NCBI RefSeq assembly: GCF_900115705.1
Contig: NZ_FOXL01000007.1
Location: 62,001-126,000, forward strand
Length of the DNA: 64,000 nt
DNA from: Frateuria terrea
Lineage (GTDB): Bacteria > Pseudomonadota > Gammaproteobacteria > Xanthomonadales > Rhodanobacteraceae
Direction: 5' to 3'
In this document: in pieces, positions 7,776-14,998 of the stretch
Layout of the letters: each line of letters begins with the position of its first letter
Position numbering within the stretch: position 1 is the stretch's first letter
The notes under the pieces: model-generated
The model's input: only the letters and a program-made list of their open reading frames with translations
Told to the model about the DNA's origin: nothing
Databases searched by the model: none
Made by a program: the position numbers and the translations under genes

Positions 7776-8102
7776 ATGGCCCGACGAGTTCACCGCGCAA
7801 AGTCCTTCTCCTTCGACCTCCTGGCCGACTGGCGACCGTACGTGGATCCGCCAGCCGATGGCAGCGAGTGGGTCTACTACGGGACGTGCACGCTCAACGG
7901 CGTGACCGGTGCCCTTGCTTGGAAACAAGGATGGAACGGCATTGCGGCGGGCGGCCAAGAGGTGCAATTGCTAGGGCAGTGGGAACAGATCGAAGTGCAA
8001 CACGCGGTGATTTTCAAGCGTGCACCAGGCTGGGAGGGTGCGCCAACGTGGGAAGCGCCACCGCCTTGGCCGGGGTGGGGCTGGAAGGGCTGGAAGAAGT
8101 AA
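7776..8102 (+). CDS. Hypothetical Trp-rich island protein
   Basis: 108 residues from ATG 7776 (MARRVHRAKSFSFDLL); a GTG at 7746 would add ten residues. The protein is rich in Trp, Gly and Pro, and its last 20 residues contain a P-W-P-G-W-G-W-K-G-W-K repeat-like tail. The centre (WVYYGTCTLNGVTGALAW) looks like beta structure. No signal peptide and no known family. It is followed after 78 bases by the SRAP gene on the same strand. The clear codon bias and absence of stops support a real gene. Confidence 0.5.
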   Translation: MARRVHRAKSFSFDLLADWRPYVDPPADGSEWVYYGTCTLNGVTGALAWKQGWNGIAAGGQEVQLLGQWEQIEVQHAVIFKRAPGWEGAPTWEAPPPWPGWGWKGWKK

Positions 8103-8180
8103 GCCACACGTCCCGCGGCAACAGCTCGCAGACGGTGCCAACGCTATGCTCAGCTGGACCCCACCGCTAGGCCCCACCCC

Positions 8181-9164
8181 ATGTGCTATTCGGCTCAGAT
8201 CTGGGCGGATTTCCGCAAATACGAACGCCTTGGCGGAACGCTTAGCGTTAAAGAGTTCACCAAGCTCGCCGGCTGGACCCGAAAAAAAGGCACGTGGGTA
8301 AAAGCCGTTCCCCGTGCGTTGCGCCAAGCCATGACGGATGCAACGAGCGGGCGCCTCCCTATAGATACCGTGGAGGAAGCGCGCGCGGCCGACGCCGAAG
8401 CTATCGCCCTGATCGCGGCAGAAATCGGCGCCCAGGAGGCGCGGCTTGCAGAGGCGAACGCCAAGCTCGCGTCGCCCAAGCCCACGAAGGCTGCAGAGAA
8501 CGCTCGCAGGGTTGCCACCAACAAGATTGCCGCGGGCAAGAAGAAGCTGGAGGAGATGGCCGCGCCCCCACCGACCAATGGCATCGACCGCATGTGGCCT
8601 GGACAGTTCGCGCCGGTGATGATTCGCGACCCCAAGACAGGCGAGCGCACGATTGTCCCGATGCGCTACCGATGCCGTTTGCCTGGCTGGACCGAAGCCG
8701 ACGAAGCGGCGAAGCCTGGAAGCTACAACGCACGCCGCGACAAACTCTCGACCGTGTGGCGCCGGGTCTTCGGATACAACCACGGCATCATGGTCGCCAA
8801 CCAGTTCTATGAGAGTGTCTATCTGCATGACCTGCAGCAACGCGCGCTGGCTCCTGGCGAGCGGGAGCAAAACGTCGAGCTGATGTTCACCCCGAGGTCC
8901 GGCCAAGACCTCTACGTCGCGTGCCTGTGGACGTGCGTCGAAGGCGTGGGCGATGAGCCAGGTTTCTACACGTTCGCGGCGATCACTGACGATCCGCCGC
9001 CCGAGGTGGCCGCAGCGGGCCATGATCGGTTTGTCATTCCGATTCGCGAGGGGAACATAGACACTTGGCTCAACCCGGATCCCAACGCCCTATCAGCGCA
9101 ATTGGCCATTTTGGATGACAGGGAACGTCCGTATTACGAGCACGAGATAGTGCCGAAGGAATAG
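8181..9164 (+). CDS. SRAP-domain protein (YedK/HMCES family), abasic-site DNA-protein crosslinker
   Basis: 327 residues, starting MCYSAQIW. Cys2 directly after the initiator Met is the catalytic residue of the SRAP family, which forms a thiazolidine link with abasic sites in single-stranded DNA. The other key residues are present: Asn in SYNARRDKLS, Glu in QFYESV and His in GHDRFVIPI (compare H-x-R-M-P in YedK). Between Cys2 and the Asn motif there is a long Ala/Glu/Lys-rich insertion (residues ~55-130) predicted to be coiled coil, so the protein is about 100 residues longer than E. coli YedK (222). Such long forms occur on phages and plasmids. It probably protects island DNA during replication or the SOS response. 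The start is fixed by the need for Cys at position 2. Confidence 0.85.
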   Translation: MCYSAQIWADFRKYERLGGTLSVKEFTKLAGWTRKKGTWVKAVPRALRQAMTDATSGRLPIDTVEEARAADAEAIALIAAEIGAQEARLAEANAKLASPKPTKAAENARRVATNKIAAGKKKLEEMAAPPPTNGIDRMWPGQFAPVMIRDPKTGERTIVPMRYRCRLPGWTEADEAAKPGSYNARRDKLSTVWRRVFGYNHGIMVANQFYESVYLHDLQQRALAPGEREQNVELMFTPRSGQDLYVACLWTCVEGVGDEPGFYTFAAITDDPPPEVAAAGHDRFVIPIREGNIDTWLNPDPNALSAQLAILDDRERPYYEHEIVPKE

Positions 9165-9213
9165 CGGCCAATTTGGGAGGGCGTGTCGCCGTGGGCGCCA
9201 AGCGAAAAGAAAA

Positions 9214-9237
9214 GGCGCCCGGGGGTGGCCGGGCGCC
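9214..9237 (-). terminator. Intrinsic terminator-like hairpin
   Basis: GGCGCCCGG (9214-9222) and CCGGGCGCC (9229-9237) form a perfect 9-bp stem with a 6-base loop. On the minus strand the stem is followed by a T-rich stretch (CTTTTCTTTTC, from 9213 down to about 9203). It would therefore end leftward transcripts of the gene at 9354-9578. The SRAP gene converges on it from the other side. Confidence 0.65.
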
Positions 9238-9353
9238 AGGGGCACTACGTCCAAGGGCTCAGGGGGCTTGGGGCGGGAGCCGTTGGACTCAGAAAGGTTA
9301 ACGACCGCGTCCCGCTCGCGATGTGACTGACATCACACGTCTTCACATATCCT

Positions 9354-9578
9354 TCACGAGCTAACCGAGGCGCCCGCGTACTCCGCCAGGGGGAGCGACT
9401 TCTCAGGGATCACCAGCTCAACCTTCACTGCGGCACCGGTGCGCTCGTGCTGCTCCTGGCCGGCCTGGCGCGCATGCTTGATTGCTTGGCCGAGCGTCAG
9501 GCTTTCAGCCAGGTACGTCGCACCGTGGCGCACGCGCCAGCCGATCGCGCCTTCTTCGACGGGGTACAGGAACCGCAT
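9354..9578 (-). CDS. Small hypothetical protein, DUF2188-like pattern
   Basis: 74 residues from ATG 9578 (MRFLYPVEEGAIGWRVRHG); an in-frame GTG at 9587 is also possible and neither has a strong ribosome binding site. The pattern G-W-R-V-x-x-G-A, then 'S-L-T-L-G-Q-A-I-x-x-A-R-Q' and a final beta strand K-V-E-L-V-I-P resembles the small alpha/beta DUF2188-type fold, but the match is loose. A hairpin terminator lies 117 bases downstream. Confidence 0.5.
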   Translation of the reverse strand: MRFLYPVEEGAIGWRVRHGATYLAESLTLGQAIKHARQAGQEQHERTGAAVKVELVIPEKSLPLAEYAGASVSS

Positions 9579-9751
9579 AGGGAACACCCAGGCAACAAGG
9601 TAGCCCCGGTCATCGGTTCCACCTGACTTGTGCTGCCGGCTTGCGCCTGGGCGGCCGTCGGCTCGGGCCTGACTCGCGGGGCTCGTCTAGATTGCCGCTG
9701 CTGCGGCCGGTGGCCAATCGGTTGTGGCCGCAGCAGCGTGTAGGTGGTTAC

Positions 9752-10078
9752 CTATCCTTCGCGCCGGATGTTTGGGCAATTCGCACCGTTGTACTTCCAG
9801 GCGATAACGGTCTGGTTCCGCATGGTGAACGACACCACGCAAGTACCGGGCGGTCCAGCCCACCCTCCCAGAACTGAGCGGTACGTGTAGACCGTGGTAT
9901 CGCCATCAATGTTCACGATGTCACCGGCAGAGGTTGGGTACCCCCACTTACCAACCAGTTCAGTTTGGGAGGCCCCGAGCCAGGGGTGCATTACCTTCGT
10001 CTCGTAGCGCGCGCAGCCGGTGCTCGCCAGAGCCAACGATGCGCACGCAGTCAGGCGTAAAGCTCTCATTCGACCCAT
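9752..10078 (-). CDS. Small outer-membrane lipoprotein
   Basis: 108 residues. The start MGRMRALRL is chosen because GAGGGGAT precedes it at proper spacing. A signal peptide ends in a lipobox LASTGC, giving Cys as the mature first residue, so a lipid-anchored periplasmic or outer-membrane protein is expected. The mature part has G-A-S-Q-T-E-L-V-G-K-W-G-Y-P-T and Y-T-Y-R-S-V, a BamE/SmpA-like pattern often seen in small lipoproteins, followed by two Cys (C..C) near the end. It lies 11 bases downstream of the DUF3761 gene, so both are probably one operon of secreted island proteins. Confidence 0.7.
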   Translation of the reverse strand: MGRMRALRLTACASLALASTGCARYETKVMHPWLGASQTELVGKWGYPTSAGDIVNIDGDTTVYTYRSVLGGWAGPPGTCVVSFTMRNQTVIAWKYNGANCPNIRREG

Positions 10079-10089
10079 GGTTGATCCCC

Positions 10090-10398
10090 TCAGAGCCAGC
10101 GAGCAACGCCGCCATGGTGCGAACACGTGCCCCTGTGGCTCTGACTAAAGCTGTACGAGCCATCACGGCACTGTGCCGATGCGCCTGCGGGCGCGGTCCC
10201 GGTGTCCGTGTGTGCAGGGCTATGGATACGAACACCGGCGCTGTTGGTGTAGCTGCCGCTCTCGATCAGGTGCGGTTGCTGTGTCTTTGCGGTCGCCGTG
10301 GCGCGGCTGGCAGACGCTGAGGTAACAGACTGGCCGCCGGCGTTGACGGACAACGCGGCGGCGCACAGCAAGGCGGCGAGTGTGAGTCGCTTGAACAT
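10090..10398 (-). CDS. Secreted DUF3761-family protein
   Basis: 102 residues. Residues 1-20 (MFKRLTLAALLCAAALSVNA) are a classic signal peptide with an A-x-A-like cleavage site. The C-terminal ~30 residues contain PAGASAQCRDGSYSFSQS and GTCSHHGGVARWL, the conserved core of DUF3761, with two Cys likely to form a disulfide. TAGGGGAA lies upstream of the ATG. The family is of unknown function and common in Xanthomonadales and phage islands. The middle (residues ~25-65) is Ser/Thr/Ala-rich and probably flexible. Confidence 0.75.
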   Translation of the reverse strand: MFKRLTLAALLCAAALSVNAGGQSVTSASASRATATAKTQQPHLIESGSYTNSAGVRIHSPAHTDTGTAPAGASAQCRDGSYSFSQSHRGTCSHHGGVARWL

Positions 10399-10534
10399 CG
10401 GATTCCCCTAGAGCGCCGGCAAAGGGCCGGCCGGGCCGTTGTGCGCTGTTCGGGGGTGTGACGCTATCAGGCTTTGCCGCGTTGTCTCGTAGGGTTTCAC
10501 CTACAGCGAAAGGTGCCGTCGGTTTACGCTCGCA

Positions 10535-11125
10535 CTAGTCGACAGGATAGATCTTGTGATTCCGCTCCCACCAAACAAGGCGGAAATGAGCTTGGACGAT
10601 ATAGCCCCAAGCCCGTTTTTTCTGACCACCAATCCGGAACCGGAAAAGCGTGTCGAACTGTTCTAAACCGCGCTCAAGCCAACGAGCCTGCGCTTCGGCG
10701 CATATGTCGCCTACCTCGTGCCCGTGATGCATTTTGTGGCCACTACCCGACGAAGCCGCATAGATCTCCCTCCACGTAAGCTGCGATTGGTTGTCGAGCC
10801 CAGGCTTGATGATCTTCGCCCATTCATCGTCTGACCACGCCCTCGGCTCGCTCCACGACCATTCGCCATCCCTGTCCGCATCGGTGATGCACCAGCTCAT
10901 ACGCAAGGCGAGGCGAGACCCCCCGGAGTCAGGGCGGAAGGTGTCCCGAGAGTCCACGGTGTCGCGGGCAGTCGGATCTACCCGAGGGCCTTTCGCACCT
11001 TGAGGTAATGCTGCAAGGACAGGTTCGCGGGCAGGCGCTACCTTCGCAATCAGTGCAGCCTTACCCGCTTCGAACTTGGCAACCTTTTCCGCTTTCCGGC
11101 GTCTTCGCTCGTCACTCCGTGACAT
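10535..11125 (-). CDS. Probable toxin partner of the Panacea antitoxin
   Basis: 196 residues. An Arg/Lys/Ala-rich N-terminus (~residues 1-70) is followed by a globular domain with MSWCITDADRDGEWSW, LTWREIYAASSGSGHKMHH and, at the C-terminus, FRFRIGGQKKRAWGY and RLVWWERNHKIYPVD. The closing 'F-R-F-R-...-W-G-...-V-W-W-...-H-...-Y-P' recalls RelE-like RNase toxins; that is my reading, not a confirmed family. It starts 12 bases after the stop of the Panacea-domain gene on the same strand, the standard arrangement of two-gene toxin-antitoxin operons. No independent promoter is needed. Confidence 0.6.
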   Translation of the reverse strand: MSRSDERRRRKAEKVAKFEAGKAALIAKVAPAREPVLAALPQGAKGPRVDPTARDTVDSRDTFRPDSGGSRLALRMSWCITDADRDGEWSWSEPRAWSDDEWAKIIKPGLDNQSQLTWREIYAASSGSGHKMHHGHEVGDICAEAQARWLERGLEQFDTLFRFRIGGQKKRAWGYIVQAHFRLVWWERNHKIYPVD

Positions 11126-11137
11126 TCGTTTGCGACC

Positions 11138-11572
11138 TCAAAGCGCCGAGTAATACTCGTGAATTGCCGCTTTGGAAATTAACGCATTGCTATTGGCGCC
11201 AGGGGCAAGATTGCCCCTCGCCTGCAACCAAGGTTGTTCTTGGTGGGTGAGATCACTCAGCCACTGAGCTGTTTGTTGACCGTAGAAGCCAATGATTTTG
11301 TCGATGTTTACGCGCTGCTCAGGCGACAGAGCACCGGGATCGGCATAACGGAAGTTGCTGGAATCGACCTGAAACTGGCCGCGGTGATGTGCGTACAAAG
11401 TCGGAGACACGGGACCGTTTGCCCATGCCTCGAACTCGTCGTTGAACAACGGCTGCTCGTCCCACACCAAAGTCCAGGCTTGGCAGTAATAAGCGAGCTT
11501 TTGCAGCTTCATTGCCGACATCGGCCCCAGCCGATCGGTGATGTACCTTGCAACGTCGATAATGGTGGCCAT
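11138..11572 (-). CDS. Panacea-domain (DUF4065, SocA-like) antitoxin
   Basis: 144 residues from ATG 11572, preceded by GGAGGA 6 bases upstream; a longer frame upstream has no site and no conservation. The sequence MATIIDVARYITDRLGPMSAMKLQK, then LAYYCQAWTLVW and FEAWANGPVSPTLY, is the diagnostic core of the Panacea/DUF4065 family, which includes SocA and phage GepA. Panacea domains have been shown to neutralise many unrelated toxins encoded next to them. The downstream gene at 10535-11125 is therefore the expected toxin. The promoter region carries DnaA boxes (see 11732-11787). Confidence 0.85.
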   Translation of the reverse strand: MATIIDVARYITDRLGPMSAMKLQKLAYYCQAWTLVWDEQPLFNDEFEAWANGPVSPTLYAHHRGQFQVDSSNFRYADPGALSPEQRVNIDKIIGFYGQQTAQWLSDLTHQEQPWLQARGNLAPGANSNALISKAAIHEYYSAL

Positions 11573-11731
11573 TGCACATCCTCCATGGGTCGCGCCCGAT
11601 GGCACGAACCTCCCCAATCGCATTCCTTGCTCACCTCGGGAAGATGAGCCGCGCCAAATCTGTCGAGCTTCAAGACGGCACGTGGCAGCGTCAAGCCCAT
11701 ACATTGAGCAGTGTAGTAGCCACAAGCTGAC

Positions 11732-11787
11732 TTATCCACAACGTTGCGCACAGGCTCTGTGGATAACTTTTCGGCTTCTGTGGATAA
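11732..11787. promoter_or_regulatory. Three consensus DnaA boxes upstream of the antitoxin gene
   Basis: TTATCCACA is present at 11732-11740 on the plus strand and in reverse orientation (TGTGGATAA) at 11758-11766 and 11779-11787. All three match the strongest DnaA box exactly, within 56 bases. They lie about 160 bases upstream of the Panacea antitoxin gene and about 80 bases from the 3' end of tRNA-Thr. The leftward promoter of the toxin-antitoxin operon probably overlaps this region: TTGTGG, a 17-base spacer and TACTAC can be read on the minus strand, beginning at the first box. DnaA could repress that promoter or the boxes could belong to a replication or titration element. Confidence 0.6.
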
Positions 11788-11868
11788 CGGAATCTCGGCC
11801 GGTTGCCTGAGAGTTGCCTATTGAAGCAACTAGGCCCGCGGTCGTTGGACGCAGACCTTTGATTCCAC
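11788..11868. other. Spacer between island and tRNA-Thr
   Basis: Eighty-one bases downstream of the tRNA's 3' CCA. I see no gene, no clear terminator and no direct repeat within it. It should contain the island side of the right attachment region. Confidence 0.3.
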
Positions 11869-11906
11869 TGGTGCCGGCAGCAGGAGTCGAACCCGCGACC
11901 TACTGA
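11869..11906. other. Probable island attachment site (tRNA 3' half)
   Basis: The 3' end of tRNA-Thr, including the T-arm and CCA, borders the island. Genomic islands and satellites often integrate at tRNA 3' ends and carry a copy that restores the gene. The tRNA is intact, so this junction holds the full copy. The second copy would lie beyond the left edge of the window. The exact core length cannot be set from one junction. Confidence 0.4.
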
Positions 11907-11944
11907 TTACAAATCAGTTGCTCTACCAACTGAGCTATGCCGGC
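11869..11944 (-). tRNA. thrU: tRNA-Thr (anticodon UGU)
   Basis: The minus strand reads GCCGGCA (acceptor), a D-arm AGCTCAGTTGGTAGAGC, anticodon stem-loop CTGATTTGTAATCAG with anticodon TGT, a T-arm with GGTTCGACTCC, and TGCCGGC-ACCA. All stems pair and CCA is encoded, so the gene is complete at 76 nt. It follows a SPOR gene, coaX and birA, as thrU follows birA-coaA in E. coli. There the next genes are tyrU, glyT, thrT and tufB; here the island begins directly after the 3' end. The 3' half is therefore the probable integration site. Confidence 0.95.
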
Positions 11945-11960
11945 CCTGAGAAGGCTGAGC

Positions 11961-11990
11961 AGTCTAGCAGGGCACGACGGCGGCGTTGTG
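11961..11990 (-). promoter_or_regulatory. Candidate promoter for tRNA-Thr
   Basis: On the minus strand a -10-like TAGACT (complement of 11961-11966) lies 17 bases before the mature tRNA 5' end, followed by a GC-rich discriminator. The -35 (CACAAC, complement of 11985-11990) is poor. Promoters of stable RNA genes often look like this, but the tRNA could also be processed from the SPOR gene transcript. Confidence 0.3.
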
Positions 11991-12015
11991 GAGGCCCGCC
12001 CACCGGGGCCCTCGG

Positions 12016-12690
12016 CTAGAAGCAGCTCGTGCTGTGCGAGCCCACGCCGGCCGTGCGCACGCGGCCGCGCCAGTCCAAGCGCGCGCCATCGGCCACGACC
12101 AGGTCCAGCCAGTATTCGGGCACCTGCTCGGTACGCTCCTGGATCTGCGCGGCGAAGCCGGCCGCGGCGACCTCGTCGCGGCGCTTGCGTGCGTTGGCCG
12201 GATCCTTGAACAGACCCAGCGAAATCGCGTTGGATTGGTCGCCCGAGCTCATCACGAAATAGTCGCCCACGTGCGCCGCATCCAGCCGGCGCGCCAGCGC
12301 GAGCGCCTGGGCGCGGGTGCCCGGCGCGGGCAGATAGACCCACCAGGCGCCCGTTTCGGTGGCCTGTTCCTGCCGCGAGCGCATGCGCACGCCCGGCCCG
12401 GCCAGCGCACCGCGGGCCGTGCGCAGGTCCTGCGGAGTGCCGAATGGTCCGATCGCCAGGCAACGGGTTTCCAGTGCAACGGCCGCACTGGCAGCCTGTG
12501 CCGGGGCCGTCGACGCCACCGGCGGCCGGCCGGCCACCGGCGCGGCCGACTGCTCGGACAGCAGATGCAGCATCGGCACGCCCGGATCGGTGACGCTGCG
12601 ACCATGCGCGTCGTCCTGGCCGAGCATCAACCAGGCGCCTACCGCGATATTGAGCGCGACCAGCAGGACGAACAGCAGGCGCAGGAACAT
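12016..12690 (-). CDS. SPOR-domain membrane protein
   Basis: 224 residues. An N-terminal hydrophobic segment (residues ~2-22, FLRLLFVLLVALNIAVGAWLM) anchors the protein with the rest in the periplasm. A Pro/Ala-rich linker follows. Residues ~75-205 contain two repeat-like alpha/beta units (TGAWWVYLPAP...ALALARRLDAAHVGDYFV and ISLGLFKDPANARKRRDEV), the peptidoglycan-binding SPOR fold. The C-terminal DWRGRVRTAGVGSHSTSC ends in Cys. It lies 27 bases downstream of coaX and just before tRNA-Thr, an order common in Xanthomonadales. A role at the septum or cell wall is expected. Confidence 0.8.
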   Translation of the reverse strand: MFLRLLFVLLVALNIAVGAWLMLGQDDAHGRSVTDPGVPMLHLLSEQSAAPVAGRPPVASTAPAQAASAAVALETRCLAIGPFGTPQDLRTARGALAGPGVRMRSRQEQATETGAWWVYLPAPGTRAQALALARRLDAAHVGDYFVMSSGDQSNAISLGLFKDPANARKRRDEVAAAGFAAQIQERTEQVPEYWLDLVVADGARLDWRGRVRTAGVGSHSTSCF

Positions 12691-12717
12691 CGGACTCCCC
12701 CTTGTAGCCCGGCCATT

Positions 12718-13473
12718 CTAGTGGCCGGCGGCGGAGCCCGGTTGTGTCTGCGCCCACACCGCCAGGCCGCGCAGCACGCCGTGCTCGACCATGCTGGCGG
12801 GCATGCCCAGCAACGGCACCAGCCCGGCTGCGTCGCCACCGTCCAGCCGCACCGACGGCGCCGTGCCCAGCCGCGGGGCCATGCGCGCCACGAAGCGCTC
12901 GACCAGCGCCGCGGCAGCCTGCCAGCAGCCGGAGACCACGGCGTCGGAGGTGTTGTCGGCCACGTCCACCAGCACGCCGTCGTTGCGAGGGCGCACCCGG
13001 GCCGTGGCGCCGAGCAGCGCCTGCTGCATCAGTCGCGGGCCGGGGGCAATCAGGCCGCCCAGGTGACGGCCATCGGCGGCCAGTGCATCCAGGGTGAGCG
13101 CGGTGCCGACACCGACCAGGACACAATCGCCCGCGCCGGCGGCATGGGCCGCCACCATGGCGAGGAAGCGGTCCACCCCCAGCCGCCCGGGCTCGGGATA
13201 CGCATTGCGTACGCCGCAGGCACTGGCGGGCGTGCGCAACCAGTCGACCGGGAGCCCATGAAGCGCCTGCACCTGCGCGGCAACCGCCTGCTCGCGCGCA
13301 TCGTCGACCACGGACGCACCAAAAGCCGATGCCGGTGCGGGCAGCTCCTGCCAGGTGGCCGCGAGCAGCTCCAGGCCGTCGTTCCAGGCGGCGGCGCCCT
13401 GGGCGACCCAGCGGCCCGCATCTTCCATCGCCCATTTCAGGCGGGTGTTGCCCAGGTCCAGCAGCAACCTCAT
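12718..13473 (-). CDS. coaX: Type III pantothenate kinase
   Basis: 251 residues, the normal size. It phosphorylates pantothenate in the first step of coenzyme A synthesis in the cytoplasm. The phosphate-binding DLGNTRLKW motif is at residues 6-14, and GRLGVDRFLAMVAA and VGVGTALTLDAL are the conserved substrate and nucleotide motifs of the acetate-kinase-like fold. The type III enzyme is not inhibited by CoA. Its ATG overlaps the stop of birA (13470-13473), so translation of both is coupled. Supply of CoA is also the source of the phosphopantetheine arm used by the NRPS-PKS genes further right, though nothing links their control. Confidence 0.95.
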   Translation of the reverse strand: MRLLLDLGNTRLKWAMEDAGRWVAQGAAAWNDGLELLAATWQELPAPASAFGASVVDDAREQAVAAQVQALHGLPVDWLRTPASACGVRNAYPEPGRLGVDRFLAMVAAHAAGAGDCVLVGVGTALTLDALAADGRHLGGLIAPGPRLMQQALLGATARVRPRNDGVLVDVADNTSDAVVSGCWQAAAALVERFVARMAPRLGTAPSVRLDGGDAAGLVPLLGMPASMVEHGVLRGLAVWAQTQPGSAAGH

Positions 13474-14441
13474 GCGCGACGCACCGTGACATCGGCACTG
13501 TCGACTGAGCGCAGCTGGCCGTCAGGCAGGCGCACCTGCAATGCGCCGCGCGCGTCGACGCCCTCGCCGGTGCCTTCGACATGGCCCTGTGCGCCGCTGA
13601 GCTTGAGCCTGCGCCCGGCGAGCAGGTCGTGGCGGGCGTAGTCGTCCGCGAAGGGCGCAAAGCCGTGCCGCTCGAATTCGCGCAGGCCCTCGGCCAGAGC
13701 CGCGATCAGCCGCGCCGCCACGAGGTTGCGGTCCGGCGGCTCGCCGGCCAGCGTGGCGAGGTCGCAGGCCGGCTGCCCGGCCTGGGTGCGCAGCGCTTCG
13801 GTCAGGCGCAGGTTGAGCCCCACGCCGATCACCGCCGCGCAAGGCCCCTGGTATTCCCCGCTCAGTTCCACCAGCACGCCGGCCAGCTTCCCGCCGGCAG
13901 CCAGTACGTCGTTGGGCCACTTGAGCCCGGCGCCCTCGATGCCCAGCGAGTCGATCGCCCGCAGCACCATCGTGCCCACGGCGAGCGACAGCCCCGACAG
14001 CGCGGCAAAGCCACGATCGAAGCGCTTGATGCATGAAAGGTAGAGATTGAGCCCGGGCGGCGACAACCAGGTACGTCCGCGCCGACCGCGGCCGGCGGTC
14101 TGCGTCTCGGCCAGCACCACGCTGAGATCCGCCGCTTCGGCCAGCCGGCGCTGCAGTTCGCTGGAGGTGGAATCGAGTTCCCAGTGCACTTCGAGTGCGC
14201 CCAGCCGCGAGGCACAGCTCCGCGGCAGGGCCGCGCGGATGCGCGCTGCATCCAGCAGTTGCACCGGCCATGGCAGCCGGTAGCCGGCGGCGCCTCGCGC
14301 TTCGACCGGCACGCCACGCGCACGCAGTGCTTCGACCTGCTTCCAGATCGCCGCGCGGGTAACGCCCGTGCGATCGGCGAGCTGGGCCCCCGAGACCGCC
14401 TCGCCCGAGGCCAGGGCGGCCAGCAGTTGTTGTGCCTGCAT
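13470..14441 (-). CDS. birA: Bifunctional biotin ligase / biotin operon repressor
   Basis: 323 residues from ATG 14441, the usual size. It attaches biotin to the acetyl-CoA carboxylase carrier protein and represses biotin genes. Residues 1-60 hold the winged HTH (LASGEAVSGAQLADRTGVTRAAIWKQV). The ligase part has GRGRRGRTWLSPPG, the biotin/adenylate loop, and LKWPNDVLA with the catalytic Lys. The C-terminal small domain ends ...VDSADVTVRRA. GAGGAG lies 10 bases upstream of this start. An alternative ATG at 14504 adds 21 residues, which are not typical of the family. Stop overlaps coaX. Confidence 0.95.
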   Translation of the reverse strand: MQAQQLLAALASGEAVSGAQLADRTGVTRAAIWKQVEALRARGVPVEARGAAGYRLPWPVQLLDAARIRAALPRSCASRLGALEVHWELDSTSSELQRRLAEAADLSVVLAETQTAGRGRRGRTWLSPPGLNLYLSCIKRFDRGFAALSGLSLAVGTMVLRAIDSLGIEGAGLKWPNDVLAAGGKLAGVLVELSGEYQGPCAAVIGVGLNLRLTEALRTQAGQPACDLATLAGEPPDRNLVAARLIAALAEGLREFERHGFAPFADDYARHDLLAGRRLKLSGAQGHVEGTGEGVDARGALQVRLPDGQLRSVDSADVTVRRA

Positions 14442-14631
14442 CAGCCGCACACTCCTCAAATCGGGCCCGGCAGCTCGGGCGGGGAACGGAAAGATCTCGC
14501 GCATCGGTGGGATTCTAGCCGGACGGCACTGCGTCACGCCCCGCGCACGCGCGCCGTGGCGGACACTGGCAACGTCCTCACGTTTCTGCGACGATCCGGC
14601 CCTTGGCTGGTGGATCAAGGGGTTGGTCACC

Positions 14632-14946
14632 ATGGGACTGAAACGCTGCCTGCTCGGATGCCTGCTCGCGCTTGCCAGCGTGGGCACCGCTGCGGCCATG
14701 GGCGTGACCACGCAGGACCCCACCGCGCCGCATGCCACCATCGACAGCGGCAGCCACGATGGCGGCGGTTCCAGCGGCGACGCGCCCGGTTCCAGCCACG
14801 ACTGCACCCTGCCCGGCCCCGCCGGCAACGGCACGGACGATGCCGATACCGGCGGTGGTGGCGGTGGCATCGCGACACCACACCCGCGTGCAAGCCACCA
14901 CGGCAGCCTCGGCTGGCAGTCGCTGCTGCCGGGGGCAATCCAGTAA
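14632..14946 (+). CDS. Small secreted Gly/Ser/His-rich protein
   Basis: 104 residues. Residues 1-24 (MGLKRCLLGCLLALASVGTAAA) are a good signal peptide with A-x-A cleavage. The mature part is low complexity: Asp, Ser, His, Gly runs, including a run of six Gly, and two Cys. AAGGGG lies about 9 bases upstream of the ATG. No known domain. It lies between birA (divergent) and phoQ (convergent), so it is likely a single-gene unit. The composition could bind metals, which would fit the neighbouring PhoPQ-type system, but that is speculation. Confidence 0.55.
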   Translation: MGLKRCLLGCLLALASVGTAAAMGVTTQDPTAPHATIDSGSHDGGGSSGDAPGSSHDCTLPGPAGNGTDDADTGGGGGGIATPHPRASHHGSLGWQSLLPGAIQ

Positions 14947-14998
14947 CCGGATCGGCGTTCCACCCTCTTGACGAGAGCAGCGGAGACAGCCTCGGTCG

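Noticed and set aside
11732-11787. Chromosomal origin (oriC)
   Set aside because: DnaA boxes are present but dnaA, dnaN, rpmH and an AT-rich unwinding region are absent; the genes here are an island end and a tRNA.
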